The translations under genes and the position numbers were made by a program. Below, in pieces: positions 39,030-47,685 of a stretch of DNA of 64,000 bases. Below the pieces are notes generated by a model. That model had not been told where the DNA came from. It made no database searches and worked only from the letters and a program-made list of their open reading frames with translations. This stretch comes from Rohdeia mirabilis (lineage in GTDB: Bacteria > Planctomycetota > UBA1135 > GCA-002686595), in the NCBI GenBank assembly GCA_007750655.1, contig CP036290.1:2914001-2978000 (forward strand), given 5' to 3'. Position 1 is the stretch's first letter; the number at the start of each line of letters is the position of its first letter.

Positions 39030-40313
39030 TCAGCGCCGCCGCAGCACCGCGGCGAGTGCGAACGCCGCCGCCGCCACGAGCGCCAACGGGGCGCGCAGCT
39101 CGAAGCGCGTCGGCAGCGGCTCGGGCGACGCACCCAACTGCGCACGGGTCGGGCCCTGGTCGCGCCGGCCGGCCACGGGCACGAGGCGCGGGTCGGGCGC
39201 GAGCGCGCGATCGAGGAGCGCACCGAGTCCGAGAGCCAGCGCCTCGGGATCGGGGGCGCGCCAGACGCCGGGCGCCACGCGCAGGTGTCCGTCCGCGAGC
39301 GCCGTCACCGGCTCGGTGCGGCCACTCGCCGGCTCGACGGCGCGCACCGCGACGATCCCGACCGCCCCCGCGTCCACCCCCAGCGCGCGTCCGTCGTCGA
39401 GCAGGCCGATGCGGCGGCCGTCCGGATCCACCAGCGCGACGCCGTCCACGAGCGGTGCGCCGCCGGGCGCGCGCTCGACGACGAGTCGCACCGCTGCGTT
39501 CGACTCGGCTCCAGCCGGCGCGGCCGCCACGGGTTCGAGACCCCGCGTGCGGGCGAAGACGCGCGCGAAGTCGGCCACGAGCTCCGGCACATCGGCTCCG
39601 ATCACGACCGTTCCGGTCCCCGTCGGAGCCTCCCGCTCGCTGAACGCGCCGGATTCCCAGAAGGTCCAGGTGACGGCGCCCGCGGCCACGAAGCCAGGGA
39701 CCTCGGCTCCGCCGCTCGCGACGAATCCGGCCCCGGTGGACGTCGACTCCGCGTCGCTCGCGCCGGCCCGCTCGGGCGCGTCGCACGACAGCCACAGGAC
39801 ACCGGGTCCGTCGTGGGCCTCGAAGTCGGGCGGTCGCGCCGCGGCGGGTGCGGCGGCGTACCGCGCGCTCGGCGCGGGGTCGCTGGCGCGCGTGACGAGG
39901 TCCTCGAGGCCCGGTGAACGCCAGCGCACGCGCACGTCACCGCGCTCTTCGAACAGACGTGCGCGCGCCGCCTCGAGAGCGACGAAGAGGCGCGTCTCGC
40001 CGCTCTCGTGGGCGAGCAGCATGCGCGGACGACGGTCGACGAGGACGAGCCACTCCTCGCGCTCGTGAGCCGGTCCGCGCGGATCGGCGAGCGCCACGGC
40101 CCACGCCACGAGCCCGACCACCGCGACCAACAGCCACAGCGGCGGACCGAAGCGCCGACGCGATCCACTCAGCGCCTCGCCCCGGGCCGCGCGACGCCAC
40201 AGCGCGAGCGTGCCCGTCAGCGCGCGCACCGGACGGCGCGGCGCGAACGCCAGAGCCAGGACGATGCCCGGCACGACGAGCAGGACGAGCAGCGTGGGCG
40301 CGGCGAACTCCAT
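39030..40313 (-). CDS. BatA-like membrane protein (aerotolerance-type N-terminal domain)
   Basis: A 427-residue protein with two membrane helices near the N-terminus (FAAPTLLVLLVVPGIVLAL and LWLLVAVVGLVAWAVAL, residues 2-22 and 53-70) and one at the C-terminus (LVAAAAFALAAVL). The opening and FAPRRPVRALTGTLALWRR match the N-terminal domain of BatA-type proteins. The central part has a VWA-like ERGDVRVRWRS region but no clear MIDAS motif. It follows the DUF58 gene with a one-base overlap (TGATG). Bat-type operons also include a MoxR ATPase, which is not in this window. Confidence 0.7.
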   Translation of the reverse strand: MEFAAPTLLVLLVVPGIVLALAFAPRRPVRALTGTLALWRRAARGEALSGSRRRFGPPLWLLVAVVGLVAWAVALADPRGPAHEREEWLVLVDRRPRMLLAHESGETRLFVALEAARARLFEERGDVRVRWRSPGLEDLVTRASDPAPSARYAAAPAAARPPDFEAHDGPGVLWLSCDAPERAGASDAESTSTGAGFVASGGAEVPGFVAAGAVTWTFWESGAFSEREAPTGTGTVVIGADVPELVADFARVFARTRGLEPVAAAPAGAESNAAVRLVVERAPGGAPLVDGVALVDPDGRRIGLLDDGRALGVDAGAVGIVAVRAVEPASGRTEPVTALADGHLRVAPGVWRAPDPEALALGLGALLDRALAPDPRLVPVAGRRDQGPTRAQLGASPEPLPTRFELRAPLALVAAAAFALAAVLRRR

Positions 40314-41206
40314 CAGATCCCGAACAGCTCGTGCGCCGCGTCCTCGAAGGGCAGCCCGGCCTCGAAACAGCCGAAGCGCACGCGGTGGCGGCCACACACG
40401 GTGCGCCAGCGCTCGAGCAGGCGCGCGAGCTCCTCCTCGTAGCGCACGAGCACCGCGCCGTCGGTCCTGACCTCGAACTCGTCGCCGGTCTCCGGATCGC
40501 GCCAGCGACGGGCGCCGGACAGACCGCGGCCCCACTCGCGCTGCGCGAGCCACTGACCGACGACCACGTCCTGGACCCGGTGGCGCCACGCGAGCAACTG
40601 CCGCGGTTCGAGGTCGAGCAGGTCGCCGAGAACGACGTGGCGCCCGCACTCGGCGAGTCGCGGTTCGGCGAGCAGCGCCGCGGCGCCGCGTTCACCGCCC
40701 GCGCGCAGGGACTCGAGCACGTTGAGTCCGTCGCTCAGTTCGGTGCCGCGGACGAACCGCCGCGCGCGCACGGTGCCCGACTCGAGCCACAACAGTTCGA
40801 TCTCCGCGCCCGAGCGCAGTCCCACCGAGAGCCAGGCCGCGGCGACCTCGGCGGCGCACTGCAACTTCCCCGGCATGCCGACGCCCATCGACGCGCTCGT
40901 GTCGACGCAGATCGCCCAGCGCTCGGCCGCTTCGCGCCGATGCACGCGCACGAACGGTCGGTCGGAACGGGCCAGGAGCGACCAGTCGAGGTCGCGCAGG
41001 TCGTCGCCGTCGCGGTACGGCCGCAGGTCGATCCACTCCTGTCCACCGCCCGCGAGCGTCGTGTTGCCCGCGCCCTCGCGCCGGCGTCTGAGGAGCTCGA
41101 GACGCGTCGTGAAGGACTCGAGCCGACGCCGGAAGGCCGGCGTGAAGCGCACACCGGTCGCGTCCTCGGACGGTGTCGCTCGGCCGGAGCGCGCCTCGAA
41201 CCTCAC
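40313..41206 (-). CDS. DUF58 protein
   Basis: A 297-residue protein starting at GTG 41206 within the stop of the phosphatase gene (GTGA overlap). The DUF58 signature is clear: a RPYRDGDDLRDLDWSLLARSD motif, then REAAERWAICVDTSASMG with a VWA-like metal-binding start, and VGQWLAQREWGRG near the middle. DUF58 proteins act with MoxR ATPases and BatA-like proteins in envelope stress and complex assembly. The neighbouring phosphatase suggests regulation by partner switching; that is inference. Confidence 0.85.
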   Translation of the reverse strand: MRFEARSGRATPSEDATGVRFTPAFRRRLESFTTRLELLRRRREGAGNTTLAGGGQEWIDLRPYRDGDDLRDLDWSLLARSDRPFVRVHRREAAERWAICVDTSASMGVGMPGKLQCAAEVAAAWLSVGLRSGAEIELLWLESGTVRARRFVRGTELSDGLNVLESLRAGGERGAAALLAEPRLAECGRHVVLGDLLDLEPRQLLAWRHRVQDVVVGQWLAQREWGRGLSGARRWRDPETGDEFEVRTDGAVLVRYEEELARLLERWRTVCGRHRVRFGCFEAGLPFEDAAHELFGI

Positions 41207-42624
41207 GTCGTGCGTCGCACCACGAGCAGCGTGATGTCGTCCTCGACGAGACCGCCGCCCTCGACGAGCGCGCGTTCGGCCAGGGCGACGACCGACGTCT
41301 CGAGATCGTTGCCCTCGGCCATGCAGGTCGCGAAGAGCGCCGCCAAGCCTTCCTCGCCGAGCAACTCGCCATTCGCGCACTTGATCTCGCTGACACCGTC
41401 CGAGAACGCGAGCAGCGCGTCGCCGCGTTCGAGCCGGAAGGTGGCGTTGCTCTCGAACTTCTCGCCCGGGATCATCCCGAGCGCCGGGCCGCCGCCCTCG
41501 ACCGTGGTGCAGCTTCCGTCCACGGCGTGCCAGTGCAGAGCACCGGGGTGCCCGGCGTTGATCGTCTCGACCGAACCGTCCGACGACAGGACCGCGAGGA
41601 ACATCGTCATGAAGCGCCCGTCCTCGCTGCGTTCGCACAGGTCCTGGTTGAGCAGCGTGAGCGCCTCGCCCGCGTCGCCCAAGAGCCGCAGGTAGGAGCG
41701 CAGTCCGGCCTGGGCGGAGGCGGTGATGAGCGCCGGACCGATGCCGTGGCCCGTCACGTCGCCGACGACGACGCCGAGGCGATCGCCCTTGGCGTTGACG
41801 AAGTCGTAGAAGTCTCCACCGGCCGATTCCGCCGCGCGGTACCAACCGTGGACCTCGAAGCCGGGCACGGTCCCGGGCGCCTGGGGCATGAGACCGCGCT
41901 GGATCTCGCCCGCGAGTTCGAGCGACTGTTCGAGGCGCACCTTCTCGATCGAGTCGAGCTGCAGGCGCGCCGTCTCCAGCGTCATCGAGATCTGTTGAGC
42001 GAGCGCGGCGAAGAGCGACAGGTCGCGCTGGGTGAACGTTCGCGACTGGGCCTTGCTGTCGACGTACAGCGCGCCCTGTGGACGGCGCGTGCTCGTGCGA
42101 CCGTCCTCGCCGTCGCCGCGGTCGGACGAGAGCGGCACGCACATCACGGCGCGCAGCTTCAGGTCGAACACGCTCTGCGCCAGTTCGAGCGCTTCGGAGT
42201 CGGAACCGACCGTGGCCCGCACGGGGGTGTTCTCGTCGAGCACGCGGCGCGCCGTCGTGGTCGAGAACTTGATCTCGCCGTCGATCGTGGCGCCCTCCTC
42301 GTCGCGGGCGACGCGCACCTCGAGCTGGCCGTCGTCGCCCTCGAGGATCAGGAGTCCGCGCGCGGCACCGGTCACCTGGACCGAACTGTCGACGATGCGG
42401 GCGAGCAACGCCTCGAGGTCCGCCGGAGTCTTGACCGACGCGTTGGCCACCTGGGCGATGGCGTCGAGCAGGACCTTGACCGACGCGCGGTCGGCGCCCT
42501 GGTCGCCGGTCAGGAACTGGGTCTCGCGGTCGGCGCCCTCGAGGGCCGACGGTTCGGACAACTCGGGCCAGTCGGAGGTCTTCGAGTCGGCCTTGGCCTT
42601 CTCCTTCTTGCGGCGAAAGAACAT
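41203..42624 (-). CDS. GAF-domain SpoIIE/RsbU-type protein phosphatase
   Basis: A 473-residue protein. Residues 45-215 form a GAF sensor domain (LARIVDSSVQVTGAARGLLIL, SVFDLKLRAVMCVPL, ALYVDSKAQSRTFTQRDL), residues 220-245 a linker helix, and the rest a PP2C-type phosphatase with SAGGDFYDF, GDVTGHGIGPAL, AGHPGALHW and LLAFSDGVSEI. Such enzymes dephosphorylate STAS-domain antagonists. A STAS protein lies on the other strand with divergent start, so the two are a likely pair. The start at ATG 42624 (MFFRRKKEKAK) follows a TACACT hexamer by six bases. Confidence 0.92.
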   Translation of the reverse strand: MFFRRKKEKAKADSKTSDWPELSEPSALEGADRETQFLTGDQGADRASVKVLLDAIAQVANASVKTPADLEALLARIVDSSVQVTGAARGLLILEGDDGQLEVRVARDEEGATIDGEIKFSTTTARRVLDENTPVRATVGSDSEALELAQSVFDLKLRAVMCVPLSSDRGDGEDGRTSTRRPQGALYVDSKAQSRTFTQRDLSLFAALAQQISMTLETARLQLDSIEKVRLEQSLELAGEIQRGLMPQAPGTVPGFEVHGWYRAAESAGGDFYDFVNAKGDRLGVVVGDVTGHGIGPALITASAQAGLRSYLRLLGDAGEALTLLNQDLCERSEDGRFMTMFLAVLSSDGSVETINAGHPGALHWHAVDGSCTTVEGGGPALGMIPGEKFESNATFRLERGDALLAFSDGVSEIKCANGELLGEEGLAALFATCMAEGNDLETSVVALAERALVEGGGLVEDDITLLVVRRTT

Positions 42625-42630
42625 CGCCGG

Positions 42631-42636
42631 AGTGTA
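42631..42636 (-). promoter_or_regulatory. Putative -10 hexamer TACACT, leaderless spacing
   Basis: On the minus strand GCTACACTCCG ends the hexamer six bases before the phosphatase ATG. The identical 11-base word occurs before the STAS gene on the other strand. Confidence 0.5.
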
Positions 42637-42830
42637 GCGCCGCGCCCCGTGGGGACGCCGCGTCTGGCCGTCCTCCGGTGGACGGCGATGCGCGGACGGC
42701 CCCGGAGTCGGTCCGATCCCGGGCATCCGGGTCCGGGGCCACCGCCACCACGGCCGGCGCCCGCTTCCCCAGCGTCCAGCTCGAGGGGAGGCCCCACTCC
42801 TCGGTCCTCGCCCGGGGGCCGCGACCCGGC

Positions 42831-42836
42831 TACACT
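42831..42836 (+). promoter_or_regulatory. Putative -10 hexamer TACACT for the STAS gene
   Basis: GCTACACTCCG places TACACT 50 bases before the ATG at 42887. The 11-base word is shared with the divergent phosphatase gene. Confidence 0.45.
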
Positions 42837-42886
42837 CCGCGCCCCCCGGGCTCCGAGCCTGCCAGACCTCCCACCTCGATTCCGAC

Positions 42887-43699
42887 ATGCACATCACGGT
42901 CGACGATCGGGACGGTTTCACCGTCCTGCACCTACGCGGCGAATTCGACACGTACTACTGCCCGAAGCTCCAGGAGGAGATCGACGGCCTGGTGAAGGCC
43001 GGTGAGACGCGCGTCGTGCTCAACATGCGGCTGGTCAAGTTCATCAACTCGACCGCCCTCGGCGCGATCATCAAGGCCCACAAGGGTCTCGAGGCCAAGG
43101 GTGGCGGACTGGCGGTCGCGCGGCCCTCGACGTTCGTGCGCACGATCCTCGAGAAGGTCGGCCTCAACCGCGTGGTCGGCCTGTTCGACACCGACGAGGA
43201 GGCCGGCGCGTCGCTCGGCTCGCCCATCGCCGCTCCGAAGTCGACCGCCGAGGCCGAGCTCGAGGACGACGAGGCCGCCGTGATCTTCACGCTCACGGAC
43301 CAGGACCGCATCGACCACTTCATGCCGCACGACGGTCAGGTGAACCCGCTGCACCGACACGAGTTCGGCAAGAACTGGCGTGGCATCGGTCGCATGGGCA
43401 GCCTCGACCCGTCGCGCATCGCGTTCACCTGGGAGGGCGGCGCCACCGGGCTCACGCCGTTCGAGATGGGACAGCTGCTGGCGCTCGGCACCGAACTCTC
43501 GATGAAGTTCCGCCTGCCCCTGCTCAAGAAGGGTCACCTGGTCGCCAAGGCCGTCGTCGCGGCGCTCGAGGAGCGTTCGGAAGGCGTGCGCGTCACCGCG
43601 ACCTTCGGCGACCTCGACTCGAAGACCCGCGAGCACATCGACCAGTACGCCAAGGACATGGCCTTCCTGAAGCAGGAGCTCAAGAAGGCGACGGAGTAG
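42887..43699 (+). CDS. STAS-domain anti-sigma-factor antagonist with PilZ-like C-terminal domain
   Basis: A 270-residue protein. Residues 1-105 are a STAS domain with the phosphorylatable Ser region FINSTALGAIIKAHKGL; its state would be set by a kinase and the divergent GAF/PP2C phosphatase. After an acidic linker (110-145), residues 145-270 resemble a PilZ-like barrel (SRIAFTWEGGATGLTPFEMG, VRVTATFGDLD) ending in helices (FLKQELKKA). PilZ domains bind cyclic di-GMP in many proteins, but the usual Arg motif is not obvious here. STAS-PilZ joining would link partner switching to second-messenger signalling. Confidence 0.75.
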   Translation: MHITVDDRDGFTVLHLRGEFDTYYCPKLQEEIDGLVKAGETRVVLNMRLVKFINSTALGAIIKAHKGLEAKGGGLAVARPSTFVRTILEKVGLNRVVGLFDTDEEAGASLGSPIAAPKSTAEAELEDDEAAVIFTLTDQDRIDHFMPHDGQVNPLHRHEFGKNWRGIGRMGSLDPSRIAFTWEGGATGLTPFEMGQLLALGTELSMKFRLPLLKKGHLVAKAVVAALEERSEGVRVTATFGDLDSKTREHIDQYAKDMAFLKQELKKATE

Positions 43700-43748
43700 C
43701 GCTCGCGCTGCCAGGGTCGACGGGGCGATCACCCGTGACCGCCGTGTT

Positions 43749-43793
43749 CAGCGACCGCTGACGTGCCCGATCGAGGCGCGGCAGCGGTCGCTG
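43749..43793. terminator. Putative bidirectional terminator hairpin
   Basis: CAGCGACCGCTG (43749-43760) and CAGCGGTCGCTG (43782-43793) are a perfect 12-base inverted repeat with a 21-base loop, between convergent stops at 43699 and 43831. Confidence 0.55.
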
Positions 43794-43830
43794 GCGTTCG
43801 TAGCGGCCTGCGCGAGCTCCCCGCCGAGCG

Positions 43831-44976
43831 CTACCGCCTCGGCTGAGCGTTCGCCTGTTCCGCGGCGCCGCGGTCCTGGTCCAGCACGGCGCGCAACAGC
43901 TCGTCGATGCGCGCCGCCATCGGCGGGATGCTGAAGCGCTCGATGGCGATGCGGCGCGACTCGCCGCTCCAACGGCGGCGGGCCTCGGGCGCACCGGCCA
44001 TGCGGGTCAGCGCGGCGGCCAGCGCCTGGTCGTCGCCGGGCACGACGATCAGTCCGTTGACGTCGTGCTCGACGCGCAGGCGCATGCGCGGCAGGTCCGT
44101 CGCGATGCACGGCAGACCGGCGGCCAACGCGCGGCTGAGGTTGCGCCCGCGCACGCGCTCGTCCTCGGCCGGCGCCACGTACATCGTCGCCGCCGAGAAC
44201 AGTCCGGCGAGGTCCCTCTGGTCGGCGGGCAGCGGCACGATGTGGACGCGCGCCCAGACCCCGAGACGGTTGCACAGCGCCTCGATCCGCCTGGCCTCGA
44301 CGCCCGATCCGACCAGCACCAGGTTCCAGTCCTCGCGCTGGCCGACGCTGCGCGCGAAGGCCCGCACCAGGACGTCGATGCCGCGTCCGTCGGAGAGGTG
44401 CCCGACGCAGAGGACGTAGTGGCGCGCGAGGCGCAGGTGCGTCCCGAGACGGCTCGCCAGTCCGGGGCGGAACGTGTCGGTGTCGACGGCGGCCGGCACC
44501 ACGTGGGTCAACTCGCGGCGAAAGCCGTGCTCGGCGAGTTGGTCGGCGGCCAAGGGGTCGATCGCGATCGCCAGACGCGTCCGCGAGCGCACGAGACGAC
44601 CCCAGAGCAGCAGCCCGAAGCGCACGCGAAAGGCCTCGCTGGGCGCGCGCAGCGAGAACCACGCGGGCTCGACGACGACCAGCGGACGATCGAGGCGACG
44701 GGCCAGTCGCGCCGCGGTCCACGCGGCCGGTGAGGCGGAGTCGTAGGCCACCAGGATGTCCGCGTCCTCGACGCGCTCGACCGTCGGGGCGTCGCCCTTG
44801 GACTCGCGCCGCGGGAACAGGCCCAACAGACCCCCGGTGACGGGCACGACCTCGGTCCGCCAGCCGCGCGCCTTCAGCCCGTGCGCCAGGTTCTCGGGGT
44901 GCATCGAACGCCGAGCGCGCGCGTTGAGCGAGTCGACGAACAACGCCGCCTTGAGGGATCGATCCGCGTCGGGCAT
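43831..44976 (-). CDS. GT4-family glycosyltransferase
   Basis: A 381-residue GT-B enzyme. The N-terminal half shows LKAALFVDSLNARARRS and RPLVVVEPAWFSL; the C-terminal half has YVLCVGHLSDGRGIDVLVRA, LVGSGVEARRIEAL and the family E-rich region APAEDERVRGRNLSRALAAGLPCIATD, the usual donor-binding glutamates. Donor and acceptor sugars cannot be told; it could serve cell-envelope polysaccharide. The start at 44976 (MPDADRSLKAA) is the best in-frame ATG; a 189-bp divergent space separates it from the HAD gene. Confidence 0.85.
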   Translation of the reverse strand: MPDADRSLKAALFVDSLNARARRSMHPENLAHGLKARGWRTEVVPVTGGLLGLFPRRESKGDAPTVERVEDADILVAYDSASPAAWTAARLARRLDRPLVVVEPAWFSLRAPSEAFRVRFGLLLWGRLVRSRTRLAIAIDPLAADQLAEHGFRRELTHVVPAAVDTDTFRPGLASRLGTHLRLARHYVLCVGHLSDGRGIDVLVRAFARSVGQREDWNLVLVGSGVEARRIEALCNRLGVWARVHIVPLPADQRDLAGLFSAATMYVAPAEDERVRGRNLSRALAAGLPCIATDLPRMRLRVEHDVNGLIVVPGDDQALAAALTRMAGAPEARRRWSGESRRIAIERFSIPPMAARIDELLRAVLDQDRGAAEQANAQPRR

Positions 44977-45165
44977 GGGCGACGCATGATCCCCGCCAGC
45001 GGTCGCGAATGCCAGGGATCGGGCCGCAGGGGGGAAACGGGTTCCACCCCGCGAGCCGCGACTCGGGAGGCTCGACGCGCTCCACAGGAAAGTCGCGGTC
45101 GCGGGCTCAAGGGACCGGCGGGGGTTCCGACAACGACGCCGTTCCAGCTCGACCCCCACCCATCC

Positions 45166-45786
45166 ATGGACCACGAACGCCCCGCCGGAATACCCATTCC
45201 GGGCACGACCCCCACTCCCCGCGGCCTCTTCCTCGACGTCTGGGGCACGCTCTGCGAGCTGCCCCCCGGCGGCCGTGCGAGCGCTCCCGCCGACGTGCGC
45301 TTCGTACCGGGCGTTCTCGACGCGCTCTTCGCCTGCCACCGCGAGGGCTGGCGCCTCTACCTGGTCGGCAACGAGACCGACGTGGCGCTCGGGCACCTGG
45401 ACGAGCGCACCTGGAAGCGGGTCGAGGAGACGCTGATGGGCGGCCTCGAGGACGCGGGCATCGAGATCACGCGCTCCTACATCTGCACGACGCACCCGAA
45501 CGGCATCGGGCACCTGCAGAGCGACTCGGTCTACATGCTGCCGGGGACCGGCGGCTTCTACCACGCGAGCCACAACGACGGGATCGACATCGAACGCAGC
45601 TGGGTCGTCGGCGACAGCACGCTCGAGCTGGTCGCGGGTTGGCGCGCCGGACTGATGACGTGCGCCGTCGCGACCGGACGGGCCATGTCCGACGGCGAGT
45701 TCCACGTCGACGTGGACGTGCGCTACCCCGACCTGACCGAGTTCCTCGGCCTCCTGTTGCAGCGCTCGTACGACCGCGCAGGGTGA
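45166..45786 (+). CDS. HAD-family hydrolase
   Basis: A 206-residue haloacid dehalogenase-superfamily protein. Motif I is FLDVWGTL with the nucleophile Asp but Trp where many phosphatases have a second Asp. YLVGNETDVAL and SWVVGDSTLELVAGWRAG fit motifs II and IV. The size and GHLDERTWKRVEETL helical cap resemble HisB-N/GmhB-type sugar-bisphosphate phosphatases, though the missing motif I Asp speaks against a simple phosphatase. Being between a glycosyltransferase and a secreted protein suggests envelope metabolism; uncertain. Confidence 0.75.
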   Translation: MDHERPAGIPIPGTTPTPRGLFLDVWGTLCELPPGGRASAPADVRFVPGVLDALFACHREGWRLYLVGNETDVALGHLDERTWKRVEETLMGGLEDAGIEITRSYICTTHPNGIGHLQSDSVYMLPGTGGFYHASHNDGIDIERSWVVGDSTLELVAGWRAGLMTCAVATGRAMSDGEFHVDVDVRYPDLTEFLGLLLQRSYDRAG

Positions 45787-45788
45787 GC

Positions 45789-46604
45789 ATGGGACGAGTC
45801 CTGCACACGGCGCTCGCGGCGCTGATCGCGCTCGTCGCCCTGACGCCGACGGTTCGCGCCCAGGACACCTTCGAGCTGACGTTGCTCGAGGGCTGGGCGC
45901 GAGCGACGACACAGGCGGGCGTGTCGTGGATGACCGACGCAACCCCCGCACTCGAACTCACCGGTGGCGTCTACCTCGAACTGGGTCCGGACTGCGTCCT
46001 CGAGGTGGTCGACGCCGGTCGTGCGAGTTTCGTGTTCCAGGGCACGACCTCGGCCGAGTTCCAGCGCGTCGCCGACGGCTCCGTGCGCCTGCTCGTGCGG
46101 CGCTTCGACCGTCTCGAACTGCACACGCGCCGCGGTCGGCTCGCGGTCGATCTTCCGGCGGGTCAGCGCCTCCTGCCGCGCACCGGAGTCACGCACCTCA
46201 GCGGCCAGCCCGACGGGAGCGCGCACATCGAGCACCTCCTGGGCGAATCGGTCGAACTGGACCTGGGTGGCTGGTACACCTTCGAACTCGCGGTCGGTAC
46301 GCGGCGTGCCCTGCCCCAGCGACTGGACGCCGGACCCGCCGGTCGCTCCGCCGCCGACTTCGCGCGCGTCCGTGCGGCCCGCGCGCCGCGCGTCGCGTCA
46401 CCGTTCGTCGCATCACCGGTCGCTGCATCACCGGTCGACGCCGCACCGGTCGCCGCGGGTGCTCCGCGAACCCGCGCCCGCAGCATCGACTCGGGTCCAC
46501 GCGTGCGACTCGCGGGTGGATTGGACGACAGCGTGCGCGCCTCGTTGTACGAGTTCACGCGCAGGGCGGCGCGCGAGTACAAGCACTACACGGCCACGCG
46601 CTAG
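45789..46604 (+). CDS. Secreted FecR-like protein
   Basis: A 271-residue exported protein whose ATG follows the HAD stop by two bases. Signal peptide residues 1-24 end at TVRAQ. The mature region matches the FecR-type beta-sandwich: VSWMTDATPALELTGGVYLELG, TSAEFQRVADGSVRLLVRRF, and RTGVTHLSGQPDGSAHIEHLLG. FecR proteins usually regulate sigma factors across the inner membrane, but this one has no N-terminal cytoplasmic part, so it is a stand-alone domain. Residues 201-225 are a 15-base repeat tract (RVASP, FVASP, VAASP). Confidence 0.7.
   Translation: MGRVLHTALAALIALVALTPTVRAQDTFELTLLEGWARATTQAGVSWMTDATPALELTGGVYLELGPDCVLEVVDAGRASFVFQGTTSAEFQRVADGSVRLLVRRFDRLELHTRRGRLAVDLPAGQRLLPRTGVTHLSGQPDGSAHIEHLLGESVELDLGGWYTFELAVGTRRALPQRLDAGPAGRSAADFARVRAARAPRVASPFVASPVAASPVDAAPVAAGAPRTRARSIDSGPRVRLAGGLDDSVRASLYEFTRRAAREYKHYTATR
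46389..46463 (+). repeat. In-frame 15-base tandem repeat, 5 copies
   Basis: Units like gtcgctgcatcaccg read RVASP, FVASP, VAASP, VDAAP, VAAGA inside the FecR-like gene. Confidence 0.85.
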
Positions 46605-46607
46605 GAA

Positions 46608-46629
46608 GCCCTTCGCCGGCGAACCGGGC
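46608..46629. terminator. Weak terminator-like hairpin
   Basis: gccc-ttcgccggcgaa-ccgggc is a short inverted repeat (stem interrupted) between convergent stops 46604 and 46644. Confidence 0.25.
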
Positions 46630-46643
46630 GCTCGCGGATCGAC

Positions 46644-47600
46644 TCAGCCGCCGATCGCGCGCATCGAGATCCCGCCCTCGCGTTGGAGGTCGTAGATCGG
46701 CGGCTTGAGATCGGCCGCCTCCTCGAACAGCGCGACCAGATCCGCGTCGATCCGCTCGTCGTCGTGCCCCGAGCGCAGCGCGGCCAACAGGTCCACCTCG
46801 CCGCCGGTCAACAGGCACGAGCGGATGCGCCCCTCCGCGGTGATCCGCAGCCGATTGCAGCGATCGCAGAACGGATTGCTCATGGCGTGGATGAAGCCGA
46901 TGCGCGCGCCGTCCACCTCGAAGCGCTCGGCCGGACCGCCGTCGGCACTCGTCGGCAGCGGAACGAGTCCGCGCTTGCTGGCGACGCGCTTCAGCACGTC
47001 GCGCGGGCTGAGGCGCCACTTGCCCGTGCGCTCGGCGTCCATCGGCATGTGCTCGATGAAGCGCACTTCGACCTGCTCCCGGCGCGCCAGATCGACGAAC
47101 GCCTCGATCTCGCCCTCGTTGACGCCGCCCAGGAGCACGACGTTCAGCTTGCGATTCTCGATCCCGGCCTCGCGGCAGGCGGTCAGGCCCTCGAGCACCT
47201 GGTCGAGACGCCCGCCGCCGGTCAACTCGGCGAAGCGTTCGGGATCGAGGCTGTCGCAGCTGATGTTGACGGTGCGCAGCCCTGCTTCGGCCAACTCGCC
47301 GGCGCGCTTCGCGAGCAACAGGCCGTTCGTGGTCAGCGCCACTTCGCGGATGCCGGGCAGAGCGTCGAGACGCGCGACGATCTCCGGCAGGTCGCGGCGC
47401 AGAGTCGGCTCGCCGCCGGTCAACCGGACCTTCCTGAACCCGAGGCGTTCGGAAGCGACGCGCATGATGCGTTCGACCTCGTCGGCCTGCATGACGGTGC
47501 GCGGCTCCTCGGGCAGGGTGCAGTAGGTGCACGCCAGTTGGCAGCGATTGGTCAGCGAGACCCGCAGGTAGGTCACCCGGCGTCCGAAACGGTCGATCAT
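46644..47600 (-). CDS. moaA: GTP 3',8-cyclase
   Basis: MoaA is a radical-SAM enzyme that starts molybdenum cofactor synthesis from GTP. The 318-residue protein shows NRCQLACTYC (Cys20, Cys24, Cys27) for the first Fe-S cluster, the SAM-binding LTGGEPTLR, and the C-terminal cluster CDRCNRLRITAEGRIRSCL. It ends RAIGG, the conserved C-terminal double Gly. A TAGGCT hexamer lies nine bases before the ATG. MoaC and MoaE are not in this window; the MobA/MocA-like gene at 21418 may act in the same pathway. Confidence 0.93.
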   Translation of the reverse strand: MIDRFGRRVTYLRVSLTNRCQLACTYCTLPEEPRTVMQADEVERIMRVASERLGFRKVRLTGGEPTLRRDLPEIVARLDALPGIREVALTTNGLLLAKRAGELAEAGLRTVNISCDSLDPERFAELTGGGRLDQVLEGLTACREAGIENRKLNVVLLGGVNEGEIEAFVDLARREQVEVRFIEHMPMDAERTGKWRLSPRDVLKRVASKRGLVPLPTSADGGPAERFEVDGARIGFIHAMSNPFCDRCNRLRITAEGRIRSCLLTGGEVDLLAALRSGHDDERIDADLVALFEEAADLKPPIYDLQREGGISMRAIGG

Positions 47601-47609
47601 GGCCCGCCC

Positions 47610-47615
47610 AGCCTA
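47610..47615 (-). promoter_or_regulatory. Putative -10 hexamer TAGGCT, near-leaderless spacing
   Basis: On the minus strand TTAGGCT ends nine bases before the moaA ATG. Confidence 0.4.
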
Positions 47616-47685
47616 ACGTCCCGGGCGCGCGGTTCGGGTGCGATCGCCGATCGCGGCCCGTCCTCGTCGAGAAGGCGACGACCGG

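Noticed and set aside
35664..39917. A 1417-codon plus frame across nhaC, the MBL gene and the BatA-like gene
   Set aside because: Shadow frame; the true genes have signature motifs and this one has only Arg-rich text.
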